From: JAGLHV01 sp023143305 [NCBI: Clostridia bacterium]
GTDB taxonomy: Bacteria > CBDUZB01 > JAGLHV01
Assembly: GCA_030637025.1 (NCBI GenBank)
Contig: DAOVVV010000019.1
Span: forward strand, 1-51,916
Length of the DNA stretch: 51,916 nt
Direction of reading: 5' to 3'
A program made the translations under genes and the position numbers. Positions within the stretch are counted from its first letter, which is position 1, and each line of letters opens with the position of its first letter. A model generated the notes under the pieces. The model saw nothing but the letters and a program-made list of their open reading frames with translations. It had not been told where the DNA came from and did not search any database. Shown here one piece after another: positions 36,531 through 46,063 of this stretch.

Positions 36531-38537
36531 TTACTTCTTTGGTTGTTCCTTTAATATAATAATTTCCACTCTTCTGTTTTGTGCTCTTCCCTGCCGGCTG
36601 GAGTTACTGGCTATAGGCTTCGTTTCCCCAAAACCAACGACTGTTATTCTCTGAGAATTTATTCCTTTTTCAACTAAATACTTATAGACACCGCCTGCCC
36701 TTCTCACCGATAACTTTTGATTAAAAGAAGCTTTTCCTACACTATCGGTATGTCCTTCAATAACTACTTTATTATCCGAATATTCATTAAGCAGCATTAC
36801 TACTTCCGATAAAGCTTTATAAGATTGTTTTTTTAGAGTACTTTTTCCCGAATTAAATAAAACATTGGAAGAAAGATTTACTTTCAATCCTCTCTTGTCT
36901 TCTTTAATTATAATTTCCTTTACTTGAATTACTTTTACTTTTATTTCTTTAGGTGTACTTACCGCTTTATTACCTGCTTCATCAGTAAGAGTCATTACTA
37001 TATTATATATATCATTAGGTACAACTTTGTTATAATAATCATCCTTGCCATCCCATAAAATAGAAGAAGGCAATAATTTTTCTCCCTTAAAACTTTTTAC
37101 TAACTTCTCTTCCCCGGTTAAAATATCTATCTTCCATTTTCCTATTCCCTGCACCTGAGCTGTAGAAAAATTAATTGAGGCTATATCATCTTTTCCATCT
37201 CCGTTAGGCGAAATAATGAAGGGAGAAACTGACCATTCCAGCAAAGGAGGAACCGTGTCTAAAATAATCCACCCTTCTTTAGACCTAATTTTTTTCCTCC
37301 CTTTTCCTTTTACCTGAAAAACATATTTATACTTTCCATCTTCCACGACTTCTCTTGTTTCATTTGTTCCTCTCCAAATAATCTTTAGCGGAATTTGATC
37401 CTTTCCCATAAATTCTTTAATTAATTCATCATTACTATCTCTTATTTGAAAAATCCACTTTTTTACCGTTTCAAAATTAGAAACCATAATAGTAAAAACA
37501 ACCTTATCCTTTACTTCATCCCTATTGGGAGAAAAAATTCGGGGTTTAGCTAAAACTATTACTTCTGCACCAAAAGGAATGTCTTTTTCTACTCCACTCC
37601 CAAAACTACCGGTTAAAGATATTCGATGAGTAAACCCCATTCCCCCGTAAGGAACGAAAGCATAATCCAATAAAAATCCTCTGCATTTAATCCCCACACC
37701 CATTCTCCAGCCGGAAAGGGGGTCCCCTTCTCTGAGTTTATTATCTTCAAGATCATATTTATACCCAAAGCGTAAAGCCAGAATATCCGCACCCCAATGT
37801 TCCAGCCCAAAACAAAAATTATAATCTTCATCTATAGGCTTATTTATATCTACGGTCAAATTAAGGTCGGTATGCTGCTCGGGGAAAGAAAAACATCCAG
37901 CCATCCCTAATTTAACATTTACCGGTAAATATTCTTCTTCTTCAATAAATTTCATTCTCGAACCAAGATTTTGACCCACAAGCCCCAGAGAAAAACTATT
38001 TCCTTCTTTATTAGTACAAAATAACACCCCAATATCGGAAGCAATTGACATTGCTTTTTGATCATCTATTTTACTCTCCAACGCTTTTGCACTCACCCCC
38101 AGAGAAAATTTTTCTCCCAGACACACTCCATAAGAAAGCATTCCTAAAGCATCATAAACGCTAAATTTCCCCTCTTCCACTCCTTCGGAAATTCTATACA
38201 TTTTATCCATATAGACATACTGCATTCCTACCCCAAAAGTCCCAATTGAAGTGGGTTGAATATATCCCAAGAAATCATAACTAATATCACCTAACCATAT
38301 CGCATGGGTTGCTTGAATTTCTGAGTCTAAAGCCCATCCCAAACCAGCAGGGTTAAAATAAAGAGCATCTACTCCCTCAGCTAGCGCAGTATAAGCTTCT
38401 CCCATCCCACAAGAACGGGCTCCTATTGGTATTTTAAGGAAAGAAGCTGTTGTTTGATGAGTAGAAGCATTTAAATAATTATTTACGCTAAAACAAAAAA
38501 ATAAACTAATGATAAAAAAGACTCTTTTTCTATTCAT
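36531..38537 (-). CDS. PorV/PorQ-like outer-membrane protein fused to an OmpA domain
   Basis: This is a 668-residue secreted protein. A signal peptide (about 1-24, MNRKRVFFIISLFFCFSVN) precedes a PorV/PorQ-like beta-barrel (about 25-325: FLKIPIGARSCGMGEAYTAL, GVDALYFNPAG). Two FlgD-like Ig repeats follow (about 330-545, each with ISPNxDxxKD motifs), then an OmpA C-terminal peptidoglycan-binding domain (about 550-662: IEGHTDSVG, LSVRRAGGVYKYL, GRAQNRRVEI). It would tie the outer membrane to the wall. PorV homologues take part in type IX secretion, but no other Por genes are present. Confidence 0.87.
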   Translation of the reverse strand: MNRKRVFFIISLFFCFSVNNYLNASTHQTTASFLKIPIGARSCGMGEAYTALAEGVDALYFNPAGLGWALDSEIQATHAIWLGDISYDFLGYIQPTSIGTFGVGMQYVYMDKMYRISEGVEEGKFSVYDALGMLSYGVCLGEKFSLGVSAKALESKIDDQKAMSIASDIGVLFCTNKEGNSFSLGLVGQNLGSRMKFIEEEEYLPVNVKLGMAGCFSFPEQHTDLNLTVDINKPIDEDYNFCFGLEHWGADILALRFGYKYDLEDNKLREGDPLSGWRMGVGIKCRGFLLDYAFVPYGGMGFTHRISLTGSFGSGVEKDIPFGAEVIVLAKPRIFSPNRDEVKDKVVFTIMVSNFETVKKWIFQIRDSNDELIKEFMGKDQIPLKIIWRGTNETREVVEDGKYKYVFQVKGKGRKKIRSKEGWIILDTVPPLLEWSVSPFIISPNGDGKDDIASINFSTAQVQGIGKWKIDILTGEEKLVKSFKGEKLLPSSILWDGKDDYYNKVVPNDIYNIVMTLTDEAGNKAVSTPKEIKVKVIQVKEIIIKEDKRGLKVNLSSNVLFNSGKSTLKKQSYKALSEVVMLLNEYSDNKVVIEGHTDSVGKASFNQKLSVRRAGGVYKYLVEKGINSQRITVVGFGETKPIASNSSRQGRAQNRRVEIIILKEQPKK

Positions 38538-38658
38538 TTTATCCCCTTTTTATTTTTATATTTAAGTCAAAAACAAATTCCCAATATTAAAAATTTATCC
38601 TGTTTTTATCTATTACTCTTTTTACATATTGAAACTTTATTATTGATTAATTTATTAT

Positions 38659-40482
38659 TCATTTGCTCTTTTGTATTTCATACTGGCGATATTTTTCTCT
38701 TTTTTGCAATGCTTTCTCTTCATTCAAAGAAAGGGACGGAGCATTTAATGTATTCTGGTAATCATAAATATTTAATAGCTGTTTTTTTAACTCTTTTGTA
38801 TTATATTTCTCCACTTTATCTTTAAGTGGAGCAATATTCTCCTTTAGCCATATTTCCGCCTCTTTTTTCTTCCCTTTATCCACCATTTTAATCGCTCTTT
38901 CCATAACTAGGGTTGATTCCATAAGACTTGCGCTCTGCCCTACATAATTATTTTCGTTTTGTTCAACAAGTTTTTTGTTTTTTGTATACAATAATGAAAC
39001 TTCTGACAATTCTTTCTCTTTTTTCCCCGAATTCATTACATCACTATAAGTAAGAATTACTCTTGCTACCCGGAAAGGCTCCCTCCAGGAAACAGGTACT
39101 TTCAATTTTAATATAATTATTTTTTTCTCTCTGGCAAAAACATCATTCAACTTTATTTTTACTTTATTTCCCTTTTGTTTAAATAAATATCCATAAATCT
39201 CTTCCAGTTTAACTTGTTTGGGGATTTCTATTTGAAGAGAAACATCCTGAGCTACTACTGCCAGGAGCCCCTTTAATTCTTTATCAAACATATTGGCTAT
39301 ATTCCCGGGTTGATCAATATAATAATAATTTCCCGCACCGTATTCAGCAAGCAATAACATTAAATCTTCATTAAATTGGACACCAACCCCAAAAGAAGAA
39401 ATAGAAATACCCTGCCGGCTCTTTTCCTGACAAATTGCTTGAAGCGATTCATCATTAGTAATTCCCCTGTTGGCTAATCCATCTGATAAAAGAAGTACGC
39501 GATTTACTTGTCCTGTCCGATAATTTTTAGCTATCTGCTTATACCCTTCTATCATTCCACCGCTAAGATTGGTACTTCCTCCCGGAAATATTTTATCAAT
39601 TATCTCTAAAATATATTTTTTATTGGTAATCTTTCCTGCTTCAAAAAGAACTTCTACTTCACTTTCATAAGTTACAATAGACAAAATATCTTCTCTATTT
39701 AAATTATTGACTACAAATTTAGCTGCTTCTTTTACATATTCCATTTTTTTCTCACTAGCCATAGAACCACTTCTATCGATAACCAGAGCAACATTTAAAG
39801 GGATTCTTTTTCTCTTTTCTATTTCCCGCGCAAAAAGATCTATCTGTAAGTAAGTTTTTTGGTTACTCCCCTGTAATCGATATTGATTATTCACTGCTGT
39901 TTCCATAAAAAGAGATTTACCCTGGAAAGATTTAATATCTACCGGGGGTAATTTTTCAGTGTCTCCGATTTTTATTTCTTCTCCGGTAAGACTTTTTATG
40001 ATTTTTTCCGCTAATCTGTCAGTAGCTTCTATAACTTCATCCTCATTATTAAATTCTACTTTCTCTGCTAAAATTACTTCGCTTGTCCGGATATCAATAA
40101 GTCTTGCATCTATTCTCATTTTGTATCCGATTTTTATTATACTCCCCATAAGCAGGGCTGTCGCCCCGGTCATCTTCCCTATTTCTATTGATTTTTCCGG
40201 TGCAATTGTGCCTGAAAGTGAAAACTTTAGTTCTTCCAATACTTTCTTTAATTTTTCCCTCTCTACCACTTTAATTTTTTTGCTGATTAAGAGATCGGTT
40301 ATTAACATTTCAGGAATTGCATTTTGAAGGTAATCAAGTTTGCCGGAATTAGAAACATTTTTAAAATCCAGCACAGCTACTGTTTTCTTTGCTTTCATTT
40401 CTTCTGCTTTTATGCTTTTTATATCAATACTAAATAAACTTAACATTAATATTATTAAAATTACTTTTTTTACTCTTTTCAC
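38659..40482 (-). CDS. CsgG-like and von Willebrand A domain fusion lipoprotein-like protein
   Basis: This 607-residue exported protein begins with a signal peptide (about 1-26). A CsgG/FlgO-like domain follows (about 30-170: KTVAVLDFKNVSNSGKLDYLQNAIPEML, EREKLKKVLEEL, GATALLMGSI), then a VWA domain (about 225-400) with intact MIDAS residues D236 and SGS (238-240) and GGSTNLSGGM. A helical tail about 500-607 follows. VWA domains bind metals and partners, while CsgG-like parts oligomerise. The start is GTG at 40482 with GGGGAG upstream. It groups with the envelope genes. Confidence 0.83.
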   Translation of the reverse strand: MKRVKKVILIILMLSLFSIDIKSIKAEEMKAKKTVAVLDFKNVSNSGKLDYLQNAIPEMLITDLLISKKIKVVEREKLKKVLEELKFSLSGTIAPEKSIEIGKMTGATALLMGSIIKIGYKMRIDARLIDIRTSEVILAEKVEFNNEDEVIEATDRLAEKIIKSLTGEEIKIGDTEKLPPVDIKSFQGKSLFMETAVNNQYRLQGSNQKTYLQIDLFAREIEKRKRIPLNVALVIDRSGSMASEKKMEYVKEAAKFVVNNLNREDILSIVTYESEVEVLFEAGKITNKKYILEIIDKIFPGGSTNLSGGMIEGYKQIAKNYRTGQVNRVLLLSDGLANRGITNDESLQAICQEKSRQGISISSFGVGVQFNEDLMLLLAEYGAGNYYYIDQPGNIANMFDKELKGLLAVVAQDVSLQIEIPKQVKLEEIYGYLFKQKGNKVKIKLNDVFAREKKIIILKLKVPVSWREPFRVARVILTYSDVMNSGKKEKELSEVSLLYTKNKKLVEQNENNYVGQSASLMESTLVMERAIKMVDKGKKKEAEIWLKENIAPLKDKVEKYNTKELKKQLLNIYDYQNTLNAPSLSLNEEKALQKREKYRQYEIQKSK

Positions 40483-40545
40483 TAACTCTCCCCTTTTTCT
40501 TTGTTAATTTTTCTCAAATCTTAAAAAAGTTCTTTTTTCCATTAT

Positions 40546-41766
40546 CTATTTTGGTTTACTTCTCGAAGATAACTCTATTTTCTTAGGAGAAACCGAAGAA
40601 CTAAGAATTACGGCAATCTGCCTTAATCTTGCTTTTTTTAACCTATTAAATTCTGCACGATGACTTGTAGATATTCGTTTTTTAGATGGAAATTTCAGTC
40701 TTAAAAAATTAACACATTTTTTATTTTTTATCATACGAAAATCTAAATGAGGTCCGGTAGAAAGACCTGAAGAACCAACATAACCAATTATCTGCCCCTG
40801 TTTTACTTTCGCTCCTTTTCTAATTTTTTTTGCATACCGCGAAAGATGCCCATAAGTTGTGGTATAAACCGAATTATGGCGAATTTTAATAAATCTTCCA
40901 TAACCACCCTTCCACCCTTTAAAAAGCACTGTTCCGTCAGCTACAGTTGCTATCGGGGTTCCAATAGGAGCAGCATAATCAATACCCAAATGAGGACGCC
41001 AATACCGTAAAATGGGATGAAACCTGCGGCGGGAAAAAAAAGAAGAAATACGCCGATAATTTAAGGGTGCCCGTAAAAATTGTTTTTGTAAAGACCTTCC
41101 TTTTAAATCATAATATCCATCTTTAAAATTCATTGCTCTATGATTTTTTGTTTCTTTACCGTAATATTGAGCAATTAATATTTTACCCTCTTTCTTTTTT
41201 TGGCCATTTGAATATTTTTCCCAAACAACTCTATAGGTATCTCCCTGTCTTGTTTCTGTTAAAAAATCGATTTGCCAGGCAAATATATCCACAAAATTTA
41301 AAATTGTTTCCGCACTTAATCCTTGTTCATACATTGCACTCCATAGAGTAGTTTTTATTGTACCGTTAATTCCTACGACACTTTTTTCTAAAAGAATTTT
41401 TTTTTCTAAGGCAATTAATTCTCCGGAAACAGTTTTATTTACTTCATAAATGTTCATCCCTGAATAATATTTAAACTCTTTAAAAATCCCTGTCGTTGAT
41501 TTTATTACTTTATAGTTGTCATTTGCCTTGCATTTACGAACATCGAAAATTTTTTTCAAAGCTTTTGATATTTGCCATACCTCTTTATTAGAAAGCCCCT
41601 CTTCCGTTAAACAGGTATACAGTGTTCCGCCCCGGGGTATTTTACCCTCGGAAATAATAGTTAACGGAGAAGAAAAAACCTTTTCTTCCCCGCTTTTATA
41701 AACAGTCAAAAATAAAATAATTACACCTATTATTCCCGTAAGAAAAAATATTTTTTTCTTTTTCAT
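40546..41766 (-). CDS. M23-family murein endopeptidase, one zinc ligand altered
   Basis: This 406-residue protein has an N-terminal membrane span, a linker domain resembling OapA/MepM (about 35-225) and a C-terminal M23 domain (about 235-360). Zinc ligands H259 and D263 (HLGID), H307 (TYGH) and H340 are present, but the usual second His of GPHLHF is D342 (GPHLDF). Asp at that position is seen in some M23 members, so activity is not excluded. It likely trims peptidoglycan crosslinks during envelope growth. Confidence 0.88.
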   Translation of the reverse strand: MKKKKIFFLTGIIGVIILFLTVYKSGEEKVFSSPLTIISEGKIPRGGTLYTCLTEEGLSNKEVWQISKALKKIFDVRKCKANDNYKVIKSTTGIFKEFKYYSGMNIYEVNKTVSGELIALEKKILLEKSVVGINGTIKTTLWSAMYEQGLSAETILNFVDIFAWQIDFLTETRQGDTYRVVWEKYSNGQKKKEGKILIAQYYGKETKNHRAMNFKDGYYDLKGRSLQKQFLRAPLNYRRISSFFSRRRFHPILRYWRPHLGIDYAAPIGTPIATVADGTVLFKGWKGGYGRFIKIRHNSVYTTTYGHLSRYAKKIRKGAKVKQGQIIGYVGSSGLSTGPHLDFRMIKNKKCVNFLRLKFPSKKRISTSHRAEFNRLKKARLRQIAVILSSSVSPKKIELSSRSKPK

Positions 41767-41981
41767 TCCACCGTCCTTATCGCCAAAAAAATAACCGCAA
41801 TCATATATTACCCTAAAAAATAAGGAAAGTCAAGGGGGAAACAAAGCTTTTTATAAAAAGCTAAAAAGGCCCACAATCTGCGTCCTTAACCTTCATTAGA
41901 AATTTCATACTATTTATTCTTGCAATACATCAACTGGTTATTCCGAATTAAGGAAAACGAATAAAAATTCGGGAAATATTA

Positions 41982-42030
41982 TCATTCCACTAATCCCACA
42001 ATTTTTATAAAAGTGGCATTAGTGGAATGA
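41982..42030. repeat. 18-bp inverted repeat hairpin between tonB and the M23 gene
   Basis: Arms 41982-41999 and 42013-42030 match over 18 bp with one mismatch (the first 13 bp are perfect, TCATTCCACTAAT), with a 13-base loop. It lies 21 bp after the tonB stop. There is no U-run directly after the stem on the minus strand, so it is either a weak terminator or a repeat unit. The rest of the 284-bp gap holds nothing recognised. Confidence 0.6.
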
Positions 42031-42050
42031 AGGAGAGTTATAAAAAATCT

Positions 42051-42644
42051 TTATTTTGTTTTTAATTCAAAGCAGATTTTTTGGATACCCCATACGGCAA
42101 CAGGCATACCCATAATTTCAGCCGGCTTAAAACGCCATTTTCGAATTACCCTCATTGCTTCCTGCCCAAACTCGTATAAACCGCCGTTATCCACTAATTT
42201 TACCATTGAAACTTTCCCTTCCCGGTCGATAAGAATTTTCAACGTTACGATTCCTTCCATATTTTTTGCACTGGCTTCAAAAGGATAATCCGGCTCCCTA
42301 TATTTTATAAGCTGTGGCAATTGTTCCACTTCGCTTAAATCATAAGTAACCATAGGGGCAATCAAATCCACTTCATTGGCTAAAGCATTAGGATCTAACT
42401 CAAAAGTAATTTTCCGCCTTAATTCCGGTTTAATTATGTTTTTTTTAATTTTTCTTTGTTTTAGTTCTTTGGGTTTTTGCTTTTTTTTAAGCTTTACCTT
42501 TTCTTTCTTTAACTTAACTACTTCCACTTCAATAGGTTTAATTTTGCTTACCGGTTGATGAAAACAATAATGCAGTAAGGGTAGAAAAGAAAAAACAGCA
42601 ATATTAATTAAAAAAGACAAACCAAAATCTTTGCATTTTTCCAT
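42051..42644 (-). CDS. tonB: TonB family protein
   Basis: This 197-residue protein has one N-terminal membrane span (about 8-26), a Lys/Arg-rich linker (about 38-75) in place of the classical Pro-rich one, and a TonB C-terminal domain (about 110-195: YREPDYPFEASAKNMEGIVTLKILIDREGKV, WRFKPAEIMGMPVAVW). It transmits ExbB/ExbD energy to outer-membrane receptors. It sits 12 bp after exbD at the end of the operon. Confidence 0.92.
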   Translation of the reverse strand: MEKCKDFGLSFLINIAVFSFLPLLHYCFHQPVSKIKPIEVEVVKLKKEKVKLKKKQKPKELKQRKIKKNIIKPELRRKITFELDPNALANEVDLIAPMVTYDLSEVEQLPQLIKYREPDYPFEASAKNMEGIVTLKILIDREGKVSMVKLVDNGGLYEFGQEAMRVIRKWRFKPAEIMGMPVAVWGIQKICFELKTK

Positions 42645-42656
42645 TCTTTTAATCCT

Positions 42657-43073
42657 TTATTCTTCTTTCATTGCGGCTAAAGATATTCTTTCCGCACCGG
42701 CTTGTTTACATTCATCCATCACTGCAATTACTCTGCCAGTAAAAGATACTTTATCCACAATAATAATTATAGAACTGTCTGTTTTATTCCTTAATGTTTC
42801 TTTTATTATCCTGTTTAATTCTTCCAAATCAACTTTGCGGTTATTAATATGAATAGTTCCTTCCTTAGTCACGGAGATTAATACACTTTCCCGGGATAAA
42901 CTCCGGGCTGTCTTTGCTTTTGGCTTGTGAACTTCAACCCCTGTTTCTCTGGAAAAAGTAGTAGTAACCAGAAAGAAAATCAGAAGCAAAAAAACCATAT
43001 CCACTAAAGGAGAGATATTCAGTTCCGGGGTTTTCCTTTCTCTCCGATATGAAAATCCTTTTAACTCACTCAT
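42657..43073 (-). CDS. exbD: ExbD/TolR biopolymer transport protein
   Basis: This 138-residue protein has the N-terminal cytoplasmic ELNISPLVDMVFLLLIFFLVTT segment with the key Asp in the span, then a periplasmic domain (VISVTKEGTIHINNRKV...DECKQAGAERI). It forms the proton channel with ExbB. The start overlaps the exbB stop by 4 bp (ATGA). Confidence 0.95.
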   Translation of the reverse strand: MSELKGFSYRRERKTPELNISPLVDMVFLLLIFFLVTTTFSRETGVEVHKPKAKTARSLSRESVLISVTKEGTIHINNRKVDLEELNRIIKETLRNKTDSSIIIIVDKVSFTGRVIAVMDECKQAGAERISLAAMKEE

Positions 43074-43693
43074 TGTCTATCTCCTTTCGTCAAAATATTA
43101 ATTATTTTGTTGATGTTTTTTTCAAATTCGAAAATTTGTTGATTAACTTTTTTCAATAAATGATTATGGGAAAAAAGAGCCGGTATAGCTACAATCAATC
43201 CCGACTGGGTAGTAATTAAGGCCTGGGATATTCCTTTAGCCAAAGACTGCGGATCTCCCGTTCCAAAAATAGTAATACTATCAAAAGTTGTTACCATGCC
43301 GCTAACCGTCCCTAATAATCCTAAAAGAGGTGCCACAGAAGCTAAAGAAGCAATAGTGGAAAGGGTTTCCTCCAGACGGGGATATTCTTCATGCATTATT
43401 TCCTGCACAATATTTAACAAAGATTTCCTTGTTTTATATTCATCATCGGTCAAGGCCTTTACCGTTTTGGATAATATACCCGGAGTGAGAGAGGATAACT
43501 CTACTATTTTCTCTTTTTCCCCTTTTTGTAAAAAACTAATAATTTTATCAGTAAATATCTCCTGGTTTATATCTTCTTTTTTAAGCCGGCGATACTTTCC
43601 GATAATTAAAGTCCAAATCACAAGTGAAACAATAAATATAGGAATCATTACCGGGCCACCACAAATTAACATTTCCAAAACTGATTTACCCAT
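43070..43693 (-). CDS. exbB: ExbB/TolQ proton channel protein
   Basis: This 207-residue protein has a first membrane span (about 12-32), a cytoplasmic loop, and two spans in the MotA/TolQ/ExbB domain: SLASVAPLLGLLGTVSGMVTTF and SQALITTQSGLIVAIPALFSHN. It conducts protons to drive TonB. It overlaps the upstream TtpC-like gene by 8 bp and exbD by 4 bp. Confidence 0.95.
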   Translation of the reverse strand: MGKSVLEMLICGGPVMIPIFIVSLVIWTLIIGKYRRLKKEDINQEIFTDKIISFLQKGEKEKIVELSSLTPGILSKTVKALTDDEYKTRKSLLNIVQEIMHEEYPRLEETLSTIASLASVAPLLGLLGTVSGMVTTFDSITIFGTGDPQSLAKGISQALITTQSGLIVAIPALFSHNHLLKKVNQQIFEFEKNINKIINILTKGDRQ

Positions 43694-45068
43694 TTATCTT
43701 TTCCTTACACAAAGAATTAATAAATTTAACTGCGTTTTTTTCCATATCAGCAGCGATTTTTTCCGCCCGGTCGGAAAGATAATTATGGATCAATAAAGCC
43801 GGTATTGCAATAATCAGTCCTGCCTCTGTAGTAATTAAAGCCTCTGAAATACCCCCTGCTAATAACCTGGGGTCTCCTCCCCCGTGGTAGGTAATTATTT
43901 TAAAAGTAGAAATCATTCCACTTACCGTTCCCAACAATCCTAACAAAGGAGCAACCCCGGCTAAAACACCGATGGTAGAGAGATTTTTTTGCAGGAGGGG
44001 AATTTCTTCTAAATGTTGTTCGTGAAACATTTCTTCTACTACCTGTCTTCCGGCTTGTTGCTGTTCTAATCCTATTTTTAACATTCTGGCTACCGGACCG
44101 GGAGTATTCAGGCATAATTCTATCGCTCTATTTTTATCATTGCTTTTCCACAAATCCATTATTTTGTTCATTAGTAAATCCGCATCAGTATGTTCTCTCC
44201 TAAAAGCCAATAACCTTTCAACCGACATCATAATAATTCCCAAAAGTAAAAATCCGATGGGAATCATTACCGGTCCGCCTTTTATTATCCATCCTATAAT
44301 ACCCTTCCCCCCCTCTTCGCTTATTTTAGATTTAGCACCCTGGATTATATCCATAGGAACAAGAATGTTTTCTTTATCTCTTTTACGCAAAGAAATAAAC
44401 ATTTGCTTTAATTCTTTGCGTAAGGAAGAAGATAGGTTTTTATTCCATCGATTAACAATTTCCCCCTTTTTATAATTTTTTTCCCACAATCCTAATTTAC
44501 CATCTTTTAATTGATAAACAGCAAATGCATTTCCTATTTTTAAGAGCTCTACTTCCTGTCCGTCGACTTTGTCCCGACAATATTTTAAGGTTTCCGCTTC
44601 CGAAATTTCCTTTTCTAAAAAATTGAGGAGATCGGAAAAACTTATTATTGAATTTATTTCTTCAAATTTATCCTGCTGAGTAAAAAATAAATTATTTTCG
44701 TTTTTTCTCTTTAAACTTTCTTTTTTCTCATTTATAAAATTTCGGATTTCTTTTGCTATATTTTCCAAAGTCCCACATTCATTCTGAATCTCCTCTTTAT
44801 TTTCCTCTAAAATATTCAGCTCTTCTTCCATGTTAAATTTTTTCGTTTTCAAATCAGCCAACCCGTCTTCCAATGAATAAACTTTCATTTCCAGTGATTT
44901 TAACCGGTTATAGCTATTCACTTTATCATTAACCCTTGCTATTTTTTCCTGCCTTAATTGTTCTCTCAATTCATTCAATTTATTAAGGTCTTCTTTGTTA
45001 TACGCCATTAGACTTTGCGTAAAAAAAATAACGGCGATTAAACAAACAAACCCAATATATTTTTTCAT
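43686..45068 (-). CDS. TtpC-like MotA/TolQ/ExbB protein with N-terminal coiled coil
   Basis: This 460-residue protein starts with a signal or membrane segment (about 4-20), followed by a long coiled-coil region (about 25-170) and a periplasmic part. A C-terminal ExbB-like domain (about 265-455) carries GVLAGVAPLLGLLGTVSGMIST and SEALITTEAGLIIAIPALL. The architecture is that of TtpC in the Vibrio TonB2 system, where it stands beside a shorter ExbB and is needed for iron uptake. Its start overlaps the DUF3450 stop by one base (TAATG). Confidence 0.88.
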   Translation of the reverse strand: MKKYIGFVCLIAVIFFTQSLMAYNKEDLNKLNELREQLRQEKIARVNDKVNSYNRLKSLEMKVYSLEDGLADLKTKKFNMEEELNILEENKEEIQNECGTLENIAKEIRNFINEKKESLKRKNENNLFFTQQDKFEEINSIISFSDLLNFLEKEISEAETLKYCRDKVDGQEVELLKIGNAFAVYQLKDGKLGLWEKNYKKGEIVNRWNKNLSSSLRKELKQMFISLRKRDKENILVPMDIIQGAKSKISEEGGKGIIGWIIKGGPVMIPIGFLLLGIIMMSVERLLAFRREHTDADLLMNKIMDLWKSNDKNRAIELCLNTPGPVARMLKIGLEQQQAGRQVVEEMFHEQHLEEIPLLQKNLSTIGVLAGVAPLLGLLGTVSGMISTFKIITYHGGGDPRLLAGGISEALITTEAGLIIAIPALLIHNYLSDRAEKIAADMEKNAVKFINSLCKEKING

Positions 45069-45874
45069 TATTGTAAACCCTCCGCATGGCTAATAGAATC
45101 AACTATAACCGGAAATTCTATAAGCTCGGAAATTCTTTTACCTTTCATTGTCTCAATTGCTTTTTTTATATTTGTTCGACACTTTCGGCATAAATCATTT
45201 TTCCACATATATCCCTGTTTGTTTTTTAGCAAATAGCCTGTTTCTTTCCTGTCATTAGTCTGATAAAAAAGCATAACTCTTCCCACTCTTACTATTTTTG
45301 CTTTTTTTATCTCACCTTCCATAGTTTCTCTCTCTTCAGCATAAATCTCGCTGTTTTCACCTAATTCTACTTCTCTAACAAGCTGAATATAAATTTCCTG
45401 CATTACTTCTACCAAATCATTTTCTTCTTGTTGCAGATTTCTTTTAAGATTGTCCATCCGGTTTAACTGCAGATCAACTTCATAAGGAAACCCGGACTTA
45501 ATTCTTTCTTTTATTTTCTCGATATCTTCAACTAACACTTTTTTTGCCTTACCAAAAAAAATCTCTGCTGCTTTTTTATCCTTACTTAATTTACTTTCTT
45601 CTTTTTTAACACTATTGATTTTATTTTTTAATTCCCGGGTATCCTTTCTTAAATTACCAATTTTTTCTTCCATCACTTTTATTCGTTCTTCCAGGCTTTT
45701 GTGTGCTAAAGAAACCTGCTCTTTTTCCCTTTGATGTACCTTTTTTTCTTCTTCCAGCAATCGGGTTATTCTTTTAATATCCTCATTAATTTTTCCCCCG
45801 GGTCCTGCTTCAATAAAAGAACTTAAAAGAAACACTGCTAACCCTGTGATTAAAATTAATTTTTTTATACCCAT
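45068..45874 (-). CDS. DUF3450 family periplasmic coiled-coil protein
   Basis: This 268-residue protein has a signal peptide (about 1-23) and a long heptad-rich helix (about 30-165, with LEEEKKVHQREKEQVSLAHK), then a globular part ending in LIEFPVIVDSISHAEGL. DUF3450 proteins are encoded first in many TonB2-type clusters. The near-C-terminal CRKC is odd for the family but its role is unclear. A good SD (AAGGAGAT) precedes the ATG at 45874. Confidence 0.82.
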   Translation of the reverse strand: MGIKKLILITGLAVFLLSSFIEAGPGGKINEDIKRITRLLEEEKKVHQREKEQVSLAHKSLEERIKVMEEKIGNLRKDTRELKNKINSVKKEESKLSKDKKAAEIFFGKAKKVLVEDIEKIKERIKSGFPYEVDLQLNRMDNLKRNLQQEENDLVEVMQEIYIQLVREVELGENSEIYAEERETMEGEIKKAKIVRVGRVMLFYQTNDRKETGYLLKNKQGYMWKNDLCRKCRTNIKKAIETMKGKRISELIEFPVIVDSISHAEGLQ

Positions 45875-45956
45875 ATAATATCTCCTTTTTTATCTCTTTT
45901 GTCTGCCCGCCAATTTATAAGGAGGGCCGTTCGTCTTTTTATTTTATCATTCCTCT

Positions 45957-45972
45957 CCCTGCCTTGGCAGGG
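45957..45972. repeat. Palindrome CCCTGCCTTGGCAGGG
   Basis: A perfect 16-bp palindrome, GC-rich within AT-rich DNA, in the leader of the TonB2-like operon. It looks like a dispersed repeat unit or a hairpin. Confidence 0.5.
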
Positions 45973-46063
45973 GAAAAAGGGGAAACAGGAATCTATTAAT
46001 ATTTTAAGAACATTATAGATTACGCATAAATAGATTATGCCATAATTCTACTTTGGGTAATCG

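Noticed and set aside
40740-40765. M23 peptidase as a dead enzyme because of GPHLDF
   Set aside because: Asp can replace the second His in some members of the family and the other zinc ligands are intact, so loss of activity was not claimed.
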